Assembly (NCBI GenBank): GCA_024699855.1
Contig: JAMPIQ010000002.1
Span: forward strand, 10,602,001 to 10,666,000
DNA: 64,000 bases
Reading direction: 5' to 3'
DNA from: Aphelenchoides besseyi
Taxonomy: Eukaryota > Nematoda > Chromadorea > Rhabditida > Aphelenchoididae
Position numbers and translations under genes: made by a program. Of this stretch, positions 1 through 12,246 are shown in pieces (the first letter of the stretch is position 1; the number at the start of each line of letters is the position of its first letter). The notes beneath the pieces are model-generated. The model did no database searches. It saw only the letters and a program-made list of their open reading frames with translations, and was not told the DNA's origin.

Positions 1-386
1 ATTCCCGCTAATTCTGAAGATTAATACGTTTCTTCTGCCTTTTTACATTGATTCTTGAATATTCATTTGCTTCTTCATTATCCAATTCGCACTGTTTTCT
101 CAATTGCACATGACCCTTCAGCGAGAGTCTGCGCACTTCTTATCAATCTAACGGAGTGACGGCCGGCAGCGAAATATCGTTGTCCACCTGCGGCTGTTTT
201 CTAAATCATTCGCCTGTTCTTGTATCGTTGATTCACCGCCCCTTTTGGGGCGAATCGATGAGGCTCTTGATTTTAAACTGACAGTTGGCCGTTATTTGTT
301 CGTAACAAAAATCGCCGCCATTTGCCGAGTCGACTGATCGTCAGTCGTTTACTCTTCCGTTGAGCATCGTTCTCTATTGTAGTGCT
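1..386. other. Intergenic sequence upstream of the TNFR-like gene
   Basis: No reading frame here looks like a gene. The stretch probably contains the promoter and 5' UTR of the receptor gene that starts at 387. I saw no convincing promoter element or repeat. Confidence 0.4.
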
Positions 387-1692
387 ATGATGCGTAACGT
401 CTTTTCGATTCTTTTGTTGGTTGCACTTAGTTTGCAGGTATGTTGTTGATTGCTTGTGTAAATAGCTACGTTCCTCGGAATTAACATCGCGGTTGAACTT
501 CAACCACTTCCAATTTTTGCCGGTTTATCGCTTTTAACTCATTTCGTATTCAGTTGTTCGGTCTCAAATTAATCACTCGGCCAATACGTTTGATCTTTTC
601 GTTCATTCCCGATGTAAAATTTTTAGTTAAATCAATAAAATTTCGCTTTAAATGTCAAATCAAAAGACAACAAAGATAACCTTAGGGATATTGCGCACTC
701 ACTAGAACATTGACATCACTTTCGATTAACAAACTTGAATGCAAAGCAAATACGGTAACTTGAGATTGACAGCTTTTCATTGCTAATCATTTGCGGTTTG
801 ATAAGCAGAACTAAATGTCCAGAAAAGAGCGACAAAATGGCGCGACGATTTGGATTGACAGGTCGAGAAAACGGTTTAGTGATTCCGTTTAATTAGATCG
901 AATTATCAGAAAATTGGTTGATATCTAAGACTTTTGAACTAAACAAAGTTACGGTAAAAACCAACGATTAAGGTTAAAGTATCTGAAAGACCTTGTATGA
1001 TTTCAGTTGTCATTCTCGATCCCGAGTGCTTCTTCTATTGAAGTCTACTCTTCCGAGGAGGTGGAAGATGCGAAATGTCCGCAGGTAACTACTGGGCATT
1101 CAATTCGAAAACATAACTAGAATTAATTGCAGAACTACTACTTTTCGGAAACCCGCAATCGTTGTATGATCTGCACAGAATGTGGCACAAACTTGTACGA
1201 AAAAGAGGAATGCCAACCGGATCGTGATACCGTTTGTGATTGGTGTTTGACTAAGAATCCAACGATGAACGAGGAATATTTCCGGCAATGTGACGACTAC
1301 AAAAAACTTTACGATAAGCTTCGTGAAGAATTAAAAGCGGACATTAGCGAAGGTCACCATCGTACCACACAAATGTCGTCCAAACGTATGTTTTTGCACA
1401 AACTCGTATTACTGTTAGAGTTTTAGGTTTTGATTGGCTTTTGTGGTTGGTTTTTGTGTTTGCTGCCGCTTGTTTCGTCATCGTTATTTTCACTGTTGGA
1501 TGTTTGAGTTGCATGCGACGACGTTACACTCGTGTTATCAACGTTTCCCCACCGGAGTTGAGTGAAATCGACCAACACAGTAAGTTTCAATTGTTTCCAA
1601 ATCGACTTATGACTTCAGACATCATCTACGCTGCAAAACAAATTCGTGAGAAGTTCGACAAGAGAGGCGAAGTCAACTACGAATACTTGTGA
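387..1692 (+). CDS. TNFR-like single-pass membrane receptor with one cysteine-rich domain
   Basis: Five exons can be read: 387-437, 1007-1084, 1133 to about 1386, about 1427-1579 and about 1618-1692. The protein is about 200 residues. It begins with a hydrophobic signal peptide (MMRNVFSILLLVALSLQ). One six-cysteine module follows, with the order C...CxxC..C...C..C between CPQNYYFSETRNRC and the later DTVCDWC. This matches a TNFR/NGFR cysteine-rich domain. A transmembrane helix (LWLVFVFAAACFVIVIFTVG) and a tail of about 50 residues with no death domain follow. The family role would be binding a TNF-like ligand at the cell surface. The ligand and adaptor are not shown by the sequence. The large first intron (about 570 bp) may hold regulatory DNA. 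The domain call is fairly firm; the function is inferred. Confidence 0.72.
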
Positions 1693-1956
1693 TCACTGCG
1701 ACAAGCGATCACCGGTCTTTTCGGCCACCAATCAAACAACCAGTTAACAATCGCATTTCAAAATATTTTTGTTCATAAATAACCGTGTTGCTTCACTTCT
1801 TTATCGATGTAATGGAGAATGTCAAATTAAGTTTACGTAACGGTTAAAAACAAGTTTCGAAAGACGTTGGAGTAAGATGGCAATTCGGTATTTGAAAGCA
1901 ATTGGTATTTGAAGAACAATGCAGAATAAAGATTGCGAATGAAATGCCGAAGATAT

Positions 1957-3814
1957 TCAAATAACAGATGACTGTCGCATCGTTCTCACCGTTTCCTCTC
2001 TGAATGCTTCTTGGGGAAGTTCAGAATGATACTGACTTCGCAATTGTTCTTCAATACGCTCGACAAACTCTTCACTTCGATCTTGAAAATAATGTTGATG
2101 TCGCAAATGTTCTTCCAATTCACGTTGTAGTCGTTGCTGTGTGGTGGTATTCGAAAAACGTGGTGTCGTTTCGTTCACGTATTTTGTTTGCTGATTTTCA
2201 CGTCGTGGAGTATTGTAGTTCTCTGAAATGTATCGTTAGCATTTTGAAGTTCGCCAATGAACAAATTGATTGCAACAAAAACTGAAGATCCAAACTTTAA
2301 TCGAATATGATCAGTAGATAAATTTAAGGTTTGAAAAGCAATCAGCAAAAGAACATACCGTAATGTTTTGTGATAACCTGCTCTTGACCGTTTTCTTCGT
2401 AGTAATCACCGTCGTAGAAATGTGGATTGTCATAGGCTGCTGTCCGATGAACCTGAGGATTTTCGTGTCGCAATTCGACACTCCCGTGTTGGTCCACTTG
2501 TCTCAAATTGTTCATTCGATCTTCGCGAGTGTTACGATAACCGCTGTTTTCATGATAACGAGTATTGGCATCGTGAAGATCGACTTGTTGTGCCACCTGC
2601 TTGTATTCGGGCAGCGTTTGAACGGCGCCGTCCACCGTGTAAACTCGCTTTTCCGGCGGTGGTGGTGGAATGTAATTGGATTGATCGTTTCGTTTGGAAC
2701 GTCTCCGACGCACCAAACAACACACAACAATACCAACCAAACAACAAAGTAGAAGCAAAAGAAGGATCAAAAATAATAACCATAACCACCATGGAATACA
2801 CAAAATTCCTCCACCGTCCCACCATGAACAATCGCGATTAGGACCTTGATAAGGAAACGGTTGAATTGGATAAGGCTGCGATTGTGGTGGAACGGGACCA
2901 ATCGGATAAGTGCAACTAAGCGGCATATCGTAAGTTGGATAGTAATTATAAGTCGGTCGACGTTCACAAGACTGCTGTACTATGAAGAATTAACATTTAG
3001 AATCGATTAGACGTCATTATTGCGTTTACCTCAGCACATCCTGTAAATTGAATTGGACTGCTGATAAAGTTTAGTGAAACTACCTCCGCAGTGAATGATT
3101 TTGATTTGACACTCAAAGCGAACAATCGGTTCGTTTGCCAAGAAGTGTATCAACGTCCTTTTAACAGCCCCCGGTCGTTCGTGATACTGATCGGTCTCCC
3201 ATTTTTGGATGAAAACGTTGTTTTTCCGCAAACACCTGCATTTAAAGACCGGAGTTTTTTCATTTCAGGTGCAATTCTGCGGGCCATTCGATCGGCTTTC
3301 GTATCGGTTTTGTTCGCAGACGACGACTTCAAACCAATCCTTTTAACTTTTTCGCATTCCATACGTGTGTTTTCGTACGAAATGAAAAGTTACGTATGAT
3401 TGGACATTTCGTACGCAACAAACGCAATCAAAAGGTTTCAAGTCGTCGTTCTTCGAACATGTGTCGACCATTTAAGCGAATCAACTTTAGAAATTTCTTT
3501 GAATTCTCACCCAAAATTGTCGATAAAATTAAGTCGTGAGTTGAAGACACAGTTTTCAATCACATAGTCGTACTCCTCGGTATTTCCCATGTAAATATCG
3601 AGCGTGTAAGCTTCTCCGGGTTGTATACTACCTAAACAATAAAGTTAAATCGAAAGGTCTACTCACATGTCACCTGTGAATTGAGTTTCCAATAAACGGT
3701 CATAGAGTCCAATATGACCGGAATGCAATGTGAGTACGGGAGTTGGTACGACTCCATCAGTGTGACTAATTCGAATGTTTACAAACAATATTATTAGAAT
3801 GATTCGCCAATACA
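1957..3814 (-). CDS. ZP-domain (cuticlin-like) transmembrane protein
   Basis: Read on the minus strand from ATG at 3814 to TGA at 1959-1957. A signal peptide (MYWRIILIILFVNIRIS) leads into a ZP-like region with YTLDIYMGN, YDYVIENCVFNS, a GC pair opening the next exon, FECQIKIIHCGGCAEQSC and ERRP. This is the cysteine and aromatic spacing of nematode cuticlin ZP domains. A proline-rich linker, a strongly hydrophobic helix near 2790-2830 (plus-strand positions), an RRRR stop-transfer and a polar cytoplasmic tail ending in VRTMRQSSVI follow. The introns at about 3510-3236 and at the tiny exon near 3030-3040 are inferred from frame continuity (…NFG|GCLRKNN…). Such proteins usually assemble in apical or cuticular extracellular matrix. 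Which cuticlin or ZP paralogue this is cannot be told. Confidence 0.7.
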
Positions 3815-3983
3815 TTTGATTGAACAGAAGTTTACAAAAATAGTATTGAGCAAGTTAACATCAAAGCCACCGATTATCGGCTTTAAGATGCTTCAGGTTT
3901 GACGTAAGAAACGAATGACCACTGGAGTTTTGTTTGATTAGAATTTTGATCGGACGCACGACTCGGCTTCTTCCACAATCCTT

Positions 3984-5149
3984 TCAAGCTAATCGCTGAC
4001 GAGGACATTCATCATAGACGACTTTCATAAATTCATTCAAGTTCTTTGGTTGTCGTCGACTCATCGAACCGCTTTGTAAGTCCCGATCCTGATTGTAAAC
4101 CGTCAAAAAGTTGCGTTCAACCTTTTCAAGACCTCTGATGCTCCGATCGAGTAGCGACCTACGGAGATCGGTTGGAAGCAAAAATACGTTAACGTACGCA
4201 AACTTTTATTCTGTGAATCATGTCACATTGTATTATGAGTCACTAAACCTACAAAGATCTTACTTAACTAACTGAAGGGTTAGAATCAATTAGTGTCAGT
4301 GTTGATGGGTTGTTATTCTTCGGAGACGGCAATTAAATTCAAACGATCGATCTCCTCGCAAGGTCCGGTAATATGCAAATGCGCATCGGGAACACCATTT
4401 TGCGAATTGGTTACCCACCTGTGTGTGAAAGCGCCTTGTAAGTGAAAAGTTCTGGAGACAAGAAATGTCTTCAGTGAGCTCAATTGTGATACCATCTTTT
4501 GCGCAGCATTCACAATCAGTTTAGTCATCGCGTTGATTCGTCTGCTTTTTGTTGGAGGAATTTCGGCAAAGATCGTGTCTTCGGAGTTGTTCACATTGGA
4601 ACAAACTTTTTATCTCCGAGCTTCCAATAATTTTTCATCGAGTGTTGACTGATCGGAAAGTGCGGTTGAAATCTCGATCTCTTTTGTACGGACACCGTTT
4701 GATTATCCTTCGCATTTTCGTAGAAATTCGGAAACTGAAAAGGTTTAATTTCGATAAATGAAATCGGAATTACCATCCGTCTTTCCTCATCTTCCGACGA
4801 GCGCATGAAGAGATCGAGCGATGAATTTGAGAGATTTGACCTCTGCCGTCGGCACTTCGTTTCTTTTCGTCGTGCAACGTCGCTTCTCTCAGAATCGTTT
4901 TGTCGAACTCCCTCGTCCTCAACTGTCGCTGATCATTGTTCGAACGATAGTTCCAATGAATATTGAAAGTAGCATTTCGGCATTTGAATTGAAACGGAAT
5001 GCAGTTTTACTGCGTCACTCGTGTTTCTTCTTTAGCTATTGAGAATCCAAATGACAATGATGAGTCGGAAGATGAGCCGTGCGAAATTCCAACGCAAATG
5101 TTCTCTTAATAATCGATTTGCTTTGACTTTTATTAGCAGGCGTGACATC
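3984..5149 (-). CDS. Poorly resolved uncharacterised gene or genes
   Basis: Several open stretches lie on the minus strand with plausible splice borders. They include an exon ending MRSSEDEERRM (near 4806-4774), a second starting FPNFYENAKDNQ, then RINAMTKLIVNAAQ and THRWVTNSQNGVPDAHL (4594-4316), and a separate block ending MKVVYDECPRQRLA with a stop at 3984. Farther upstream TFNIHWNYRSNNDQRQ reads open near 4960. I recognise no family, and the exon joins are ambiguous, so this may be one gene or two. It is reported because the composition and lengths are unlike the surrounding non-coding DNA. The boundaries are approximate. Confidence 0.3.
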
Positions 5150-5573
5150 GACTATGTTGAAGATAATTGGCGCGCCGTTGGTTCTTCTTCAACAACTTTC
5201 ACTTCTCGCCTAACACACGAATTACAACCACTTGTACACAAAAAGCAAAATCACTGGAAACAAGGAGACGAAATCTTATTGTTTTCTTTGATTCGTATCT
5301 CGAAAGCTATTCAATTTGCGCTTACATACCGTACAGTTATTGTTTTTCGGACGATTTTCTTTCTTTGAAGTTAATTCCATCTTTTCATTCAAACAACTAA
5401 TTCTTGTGGCTGTTTTATTCTACGGTTCTAAGTGCAATGTATGTTCGTCAGAGCCGTAAGGTGTGTTGATTTACGTAACCGTAAAGATTGAGTCTTACCT
5501 GTGAGCAGTATTGGTTGGCTAATTGATTTACGATGGTTGAAATGATGAGTTCGTGTCGTCATAGTACGGGGGA
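5150..5573. other. Non-coding gap
   Basis: Only short overlapping frames occur here, with no splice-supported gene on either strand. Confidence 0.3.
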
Positions 5574-5806
5574 ATGCAAGTTGTTTTAGTGTTTTTTCTT
5601 GCAGCCTTCACCAGAGGTCAAAAACCCAACGGTTTGTGGGATTCGCGCGATCCAACGCAATATGCAAGAAGTTTTTATGAGAGCGATCGGATATTCAACG
5701 CGCTATTATTCGTGAAAATCGGTGAATTGCAGCCGATCGATTGCACTTCGAGAATTGAACCAAGAAAACGATGTGTCTTTTCGGACGAAAATTACCGGAT
5801 TGAAAG
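5574..5806 (+). CDS. Possible first exon of a secreted protein
   Basis: An ATG opens a convincing signal peptide (MQVVLVFFLAAFTRGQ) followed by about 60 polar residues with two cysteines. The frame runs into a good splice donor (GAAAG|GTAACG). I could not find a downstream exon that continues it. It may be the start of an unrecognised gene or a decayed piece. It could also be an alternative 5' exon of the Ig-domain gene at 7341, although that gene has its own signal peptide. No family is recognised. Confidence 0.3.
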
Positions 5807-7340
5807 GTAACGGATTCGCTAAAAATCGGCTGTAGCCCATGCATTTCTCGAACGCTTAATCGCGTGGGTTGAGAGTTCGAGCTGCCGAAACCCGAGAGAG
5901 CCGCTAATTACCGGGCGAATTAACGGCGGGACTTCCGAAAAATGAGAAGGTCGCAACGTTATTTCGTTTCGATCCGTTCGGCCGAAGGTCGCGTCCGTCT
6001 ACGGCATTCCATTGGAGTAAACATTAGGCCGCAGATTCAAGTGGCTACTCTGTGCGATGTTCGTCGGCATTCATTTTATGGGTCTGCGATAGGTTTTGGC
6101 AACGCGAAAAGAAGGAAATGGTCAGTCCGACTGACCATCTCACTGACCCCCAAAATGGACATCACAGGAGTCAGTGGGGTTCAACGCAGCGGATAAGTCC
6201 GAGCGCGAGAGAAACAAAAAGGTTCGGGGAAAGCGCTGATGGACGAACACCGCGTCATTTACTACGTACTTCTCTGACCGACTTGTAAAGGCATGCTGCC
6301 GAACGCTCGTGTTGATTTCTTGTGCGTGTTGTCGGACTGATTTGTGCACGTCGTCCGGGTGTTTGTGGATTGATGTTTTACCGCGTTCTTTGCTAATCAG
6401 CTTTTGGCGTTAAGCCGTGCGGTTTCGTTGATATCGTTGAAAAGGTGCATGCAATCGAAATTCTTTTCGTCATCACTCATATTACGCGCATTGTTGATTC
6501 GACCGCTTGTAGGCGTTTAATCAAAAGAAAACACGAAATTCTCGGTTTTCGTATGTTCACCCGATCTGCCCATCCACAGAGTTTGTTGTACAACAATATT
6601 TGGAGCTTTGCAGCTGCGCGGATCATGTTTTCTACCGGTTCTCGAGCAATTGTTTTACGCATTTTCTTGACACTAAAACCGAAGGTTACGAGAGCCGGTC
6701 AATTGGACACCGGAAAGTCGTGACGATAGAAACGAATGGATCAACTTTCGTAAACTTGTCAATTCGAGCGGTTTGACGGTTGTAATCACGTAGCACGTGT
6801 TAGCCAATCGCCGTTGAAAATGCGCGCAATTGAACCCAAGAATTCGCTTTGTTTGTCCCTTCAAATGACCAGCCAAGTATTTTCGCTCGTTGGTAAACAA
6901 AACGATCGTTGTGAGTAAACGTCTTACGTGCGGTTTTGCGAGCTCCTGTCCGTGACCTACTCGCTTCCAACTCTCGCAATCATTGCAACCTCATTCCGAA
7001 AACTTAACAAAAATTCTTTTGTTCCAAGGCTTATCGGAGTTATTTTTTGAATTATACGCTTAAGTTGTTTACGTATTAATCCGCAATGTTCTTTCGTAGC
7101 ATTACATTCTGGAGATCATTCAGTTCGTCAACTTTTCGTTTCATTTGATACGATTCTCCAGAGTTCTCTGTTTATTGAAGGTCATTCCCATCGAATGGCT
7201 TTTTTGCCTCAGCAACGTTAGCATAGTCTTTTCGACGTTGTGATCCGCCAAGGTCGAGACTCCGATGCTATTTGCGTTTTTCTGTGCATTTACGCGCCAT
7301 CTTGTTTTTTCCTTAAAGTTTGCATTTCAGTTGCGCCACG
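5807..7340. other. Intergenic region upstream of the Ig-domain gene
   Basis: This is about 1.5 kb with no supported gene. Short open frames exist on both strands but lack splice or composition support. The region is likely 5' regulatory DNA and leader sequence. A TTTCAG at about 7325-7330 just before the ATG could be a splice or trans-splice acceptor. Confidence 0.35.
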
Positions 7341-9408
7341 ATGAAGCAGTTGCTCATCATTTGGCTGCTGTTGATATTTTGGCTGAGAAGAACTGATGGT
7401 AATGTGGACGCAAAGGTGGTCATTCATTTCACTTTTTAGGACAGCTATTACCCACGGCTCAAGTCAAAATCTCCGCCCACCCTTTTCCGGTCACTAGTGC
7501 CAATCAACTGACGCAGTTCGATTGGACGATGATCGGCAGAACTGCAAATCAACCGATCTATTGCGTTTCCGAACAGCCGGTCAGTCAGTTACGTTTCATT
7601 TGTCTCGACTGTCCGAGCAAAAACATAACCGACATCGCAGACGTGCTCGGAAATAATGCACTCGACATGACACAAACCGCTGGATTTCCGGTAAATGCAA
7701 GAAAATGACGCAGCTAACAACTAGTATTCAGACGGTGTCCCTACAGAATGTCGAAGTCAATCCGAATTGGACGGGTATCAGCATCGTATGTCAAGCAAAA
7801 ATTCACGACGGTATCACGGGAAATAGTCGAACAATCAGCTCGTCTCCTGTTGTTATCAACGTGAAGTATTTACGTCAAGTGCATGTTGTGGACGAAAGAA
7901 ATCAGTTTCCGGTGGTTATTCCCGACCAAGGTCTACATTTTTATGTTGAATGTGTTCGTGGAGTCGATCAACAATGTCAACCGGGACGACGAAAAACGTT
8001 GAGATGCTCAGTTCAAGCAAATCCTCCGGCGACATCGTTTCGTTGGCTGAAAAATGGAGCACAAATTGGTTCATCGGAAAGCAGTCAAGAAATAACGATT
8101 GGAACGGAAATGATTGGACATTCGATTCAATGTCAAGCAAACAACGGTCTTTTTGCGGCGGAAGAAGGTATCAGTTCCGAAGCGGTTTACATCGATCCGT
8201 ATGCGGCTGCACGTGTTACTGGAGACAATTTTCAAGTAACTCAAAGCAATCCACTATTCACTGCCGGCAACAAAATCCAAATCAACCAGAAGTTTACGCT
8301 TACATGTGCAGTCGAAGGAAATCCTCGACCAACAGTCTATTGGCGTCTACGCAAATCGAATGGCAAGGTTGCGTATGCAGCATGTGCTCAAGGAGATAAA
8401 GGAAACTATCGAGAGCTATCGACTAGCGGTCAAGGAAACATGGTGGTTAGTTGTGAATAAACTAATACGTTTTTAATCGCTTGTTTAGCGTCTTACTGCT
8501 AGTTGCGAAATTCACGTTACCAACTACTCATTTTCTGGTCAATACTGGTGTTCTGCTTGTTCGGCCGTTTCGCGTGGATTACCCGAATGCTTACCATCGT
8601 TGGATTCACCTGGTGAACGAGTATTGAATGTTCAAGTACAGGGTTCGCCTATGGAGTCTGAAATTCCGGCAAGTGTTGAACAAACGGAAACTCCTGACAC
8701 TGCAATTGTATCGGTTCATTACTGCGCTGAACCAGCTCCTCGGCCGCCGCGCGACGTCGTTTTTACAATTGACAATAATGATATTCAAGTCGGAAAGTCG
8801 TGGCAAAACTTCCAATTCATTAACATTCTTCAAAACAACTCCTCTCCGAACTGTCACATGGCACGACTGAAAGTTTCACCAGTTCGTGAAGACGATCAAT
8901 CACGTCAGATTCTACTCAAACTACAAAACGAATATGGAAACAAACAGTACGTTTATATCTTCAGAGTGCATGCAAACTAATGATTATTACAGAATCACTG
9001 TTTCATTACGCGATCTACTCGGTGTTGATGGATCCGATTTGGCCGGAATTCCGTCGTGGGTTCTCAGTATTTTGGGTTTAATTGCGTTGGGTTTGGTTTG
9101 CGTATTCACGGTCATCATTTGTATGAGACAGCAACTTTTCTGCTTTAACGGTACAATTTTAACACCAACAATAAACGAATGTTCAAATACTTTTAGAAGA
9201 GAAAACAGCGCAAGCTCAGTATTCAAACGACAATTACAAGACTCCGTAAGTATAAACTCGATCAAAAAGTTTTAATCGAAAATCTTTCAGAGTATCTGAC
9301 AACTACTCTGACGACATGCAACGCGGTCTCTACAGTTCAAATGGTAGTGAGGTAATGCGCCCAATAAACGATCAGCAGATCTACGTCAGTCGTGAGGCGG
9401 TGGTTTGA
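7341..9408 (+). CDS. Immunoglobulin-superfamily transmembrane protein
   Basis: The ATG at 7341 opens a signal peptide (MKQLLIIWLLLIFWLRR). Exons join in frame through introns near 7400-7438, 7690-7731, 8443-8488, 8949-8992 and 9151-9196. The ectodomain contains at least two recognisable Ig modules. One has LRCSVQANPPATSFRWLKNG…IQCQANNG and the other LTCAVEGNPRPTVYWRLR…YWCSAC. Further Cys-containing sheet regions lie on either side. A transmembrane helix (WVLSILGLIALGLVCVFTVI) and a short cytoplasmic tail end with VSREAVV at TGA 9406-9408. The likely role is cell adhesion or recognition, as for nematode Ig receptors, but the exact orthologue is not clear. An alternative 3' end is listed separately. 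Confidence 0.75.
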
Positions 9409-9702
9409 TGTGTTTGAGTGTTTACCTTAATTCATCATCAATTCCCAAAGCACATCTTCTCATGGTTTACTCTTTCTGTTGTCTTTTTCAACCCGTGATT
9501 TCATTCTTCATTTGTGTAGTGCCTTTTGTTTACTGTAGATGCACGTTGTAACGTTTGTATTCCAACTAACAGCCATCTGAATCTAACTGTTTTCTTGTAA
9601 AATCAGAAGCTCATTTCTTTCAAACTAACATATCAACGTTCACAATTGGTGTGCTATCACTCTCACCCAAGTAACTACATAATTAGTGTTTCGAATTTTT
9701 AG

Positions 9703-10112
9703 AATCAATATCAAGCTGCAATGGCTGAAGCTTATTCAAAATCGCGGCTATATTTTGACGATGGTACAACCGTTTAAACCAACAATTGCATAACACAAGG
9801 TCTTGTGTGACAGTCACCTTATCTTCATTTCTACAATTTCTCTCAAAATCTGTTATCGCACCATTTTTTCTTTTGTTTGCTTCTTACAACCAATTAATCC
9901 CTTTGTTCTTCTCTCTAGCCAACTCCACACGCATCGTATATCGATTTGTTTTATAGAAAAAACTCAGTCGCTTTGCCAGTCACGAAAGTCTCAATTACGC
10001 GGAGATGAATCTCACCGATCGAGCTCCTGCAGTTTCGTTTGCTCAGCCTTTCGCAGTGACTGAAATTCCCGCCGTTCGTCCCAAGATCGCCAGTTTAAAT
10101 AGTTTGGTTTAG
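9703..10112 (+). CDS. Putative alternative C-terminal exons of the Ig-domain gene
   Basis: Two acceptor-flanked blocks lie downstream of the first stop. Positions 9703-9763 read NQYQAAMAEAYSKSRLYFDD in phase with the donor at GAG|GTAATG (about 9352). A final block (about 9957-10112) reads LSRFASHESLNYAEMNLTDR and ends at TAG 10110-10112. If the donor at 9352 is used, the C-terminus VMRPINDQQIYVSREAVV is replaced by a longer tail. The phase between the two blocks does not match with the simplest splice sites. A small extra exon or a different acceptor is therefore needed, or the last block is a relic. Confidence 0.45.
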
Positions 10113-10628
10113 GTGTCTGTCTGATGATTCTTTTTTTGCTGCTCAATTTCTGTTCACTTATTTTCTTCGCTTACGATGGTTTTTACTTCAAGTCTTCATT
10201 TTGTGTTGCCTCCTGCTAAAAAACACGGGTTATATAGTTGAACATGACACTAATCAATTTACTACTTTGTCTTGTCGAACATTGGAGTCAAAGATTGAAA
10301 CTCACGCATTTTCTTTACAGTAATGATGTAGAAAAGATCTCGTTTCTCGAACATATTGAAACTTAAAGTCATGCTCTACAACTTTAAATTGTATTGTTGT
10401 TATTGCTTTCTGTCGTAAGAACTGTTTTTGAGACTGCTAACTTATAAACAAACTCAAACTCTTGATTGCCGTAGAATGCGATCATTGAAGTTGAATTTTT
10501 TGTTGAGATGACAGCGAGTTAGAAGGTCATCTCATGCATAGAAGGTATTCATCTTCGAGATTAATTAATTTATTGGAACGGTTAGCAAACTGATACAAGA
10601 CAATGAAACAGTAGATCTATGTCTGCAA
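10113..10628. other. Convergent intergenic region
   Basis: This lies between the Ig-domain gene (+) and the HSD gene (-). It is T-rich with 3' UTR character and no supported gene. Confidence 0.4.
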
Positions 10629-11994
10629 CTATTGAGTAAGCGAATTCCACGAGTAATCTTTGACATCGTCGATACTCAAGAAATTCTGATAGTAGTCAAG
10701 AGAGCGATGCAGCGATTCTTTCGCGTCGAATGGCGGTTTGAAGTCGATAAAAAGACGAAGACGATAGTCGTTGAGACAAGTCCATTGACGAAACAAAAAA
10801 TAAACGTACGAAATTGATGGCAACTGAAAGTAAGTAGCAAAAGTTTGACGCACAACCAGATAAGCTACCTTTTCCAATGGGTTTTTGATCAACGAGATTC
10901 TGCTGAGAAATGTGCCAAAAATGCAGATAAGAACGTAGAGCGGAAAGAAGACCCAAAATGGAATTTGCGTTGTAGAAAAACGTTTACCGTTTGCCTAGAA
11001 TTATACTCATCTTCAAACGAATAATCAGATTGGTACAAGGAACCTCGAAACATTTGCGTGCGACTCCAAGAAATGGCGATTGAACGGGAGTCGAGTCGAG
11101 AACGTTGACTACTTCGCTTCGAATTGACAAATCGTTGGCAAGTTTGCGAGCACAACAAATCAACGCTTCTGCAGCATTTCCAGCGTATGTTAACTAAAAT
11201 TTAACAGGTAATTAAATCGGAGTTAATAAACCGGTTGACCTGCAAAGCCCCTCCCATGTCACCAATAATTGGAAGAAAGCCGAAATATTCGTGCAGTTTG
11301 ATTGCATCACAAATGATCGAACATTTGTCTCCTTCGCCATAAACCGGACCAACACGCGCAACAATGCTTCTCAAACGTTCTGAAATGTATACGGTTCAAT
11401 ACGAAGAAATTGGGGCCATGTACCGGCATTCATAACCAAATTCTCGGCTTCGAATTTGCTTGAAAAGTATGCAGGACACGGATTGTCATTAACAAAACTG
11501 TTTGGATCCAATTCACGACTTCCAACATTGGGCCACCAACCCGAACATTGAAGAAAAATGGAACTCAAATGAATCAAACTCGACACCTTCTCCGTTTGAC
11601 AAATTCGAAGTAGTCGCTTCACAACTAGATACTCTTCGTTACTGAATGTACATGACCAATAAGAACCTTACACTCTACGTTCTGATCATTCAATCGCTTT
11701 TTGTCGGGCAAAATCGAAAAGTCTTGATAGTCGTGCAAATTGAAAACCGTGTCACTTCCGTTTATCGCGTTTCGAAGTCCGTCTAAACCAGTGAAGTACG
11801 CAACACCATCGGTTGGATTATTTTGGTTGCCTACAAAAACAATGAAAAGCTCTGCTTTAAAACTCACTTTCCAGACTGTCAACAAATTCCTCGTGCAACG
11901 TCCACACATTGATTGTATTGACACGACCTTGAAGACGAGAGAAAATATGTTTGCCAATAGCACAGTTGGCTCCAACGATCGTGACACGTTCCAT
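10629..11994 (-). CDS. 3-beta-hydroxysteroid dehydrogenase/isomerase family protein
   Basis: Reads from ATG at 11994 to a stop at 10629 with several short introns. The N-terminus MERVTIVGANCAIGKHIFSR has the GxNxxIGxxI nucleotide-binding pattern (usually GxxGxxG in this family, so the first glycines are altered). DTVFNLHDY follows at the usual NAD-fold position. Next come LIHLSS and AYFSSKFEAEN, where Y-x3-K is the catalytic pair of extended short-chain dehydrogenases. Then come ARVGPVYGEGDK and LTYAGNAAEALICCAR, typical of 3-beta-HSD. The C-terminal third has a hydrophobic segment (FWVFFPLYVLICIFGTFLS), fitting ER membrane attachment. The likely reaction is NAD-dependent oxidation of a 3-beta-hydroxysterol or related substrate. 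The real substrate is unknown. Confidence 0.72.
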
Positions 11995-12246
11995 TTCGAC
12001 GATACAAGGATCTCAACCGTAAAATCAGACCGACAACGAACGACGAAGATATTCGTTACCTCGTCGCATTGCATTTCAAACCAAACGATTTCGTGCTAAG
12101 ACTCACAAGGTCAATCGCTAATGTTCACACTATCACTACGAAAGAACTAAAAGATTGTTGCAAACACAAACTGATCAGCGTTTATTTGAAAAGGAGCAGA
12201 ATTGAATGTTCAAATGTTAACAAGCGATTTCGTGTTTGTCGGTGAG

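Noticed and set aside
2363..2841. Long plus-strand frames over the ZP gene tail
   Set aside because: They are antisense to a minus-strand coding exon with a clear membrane helix and splice continuity, so they are shadows.
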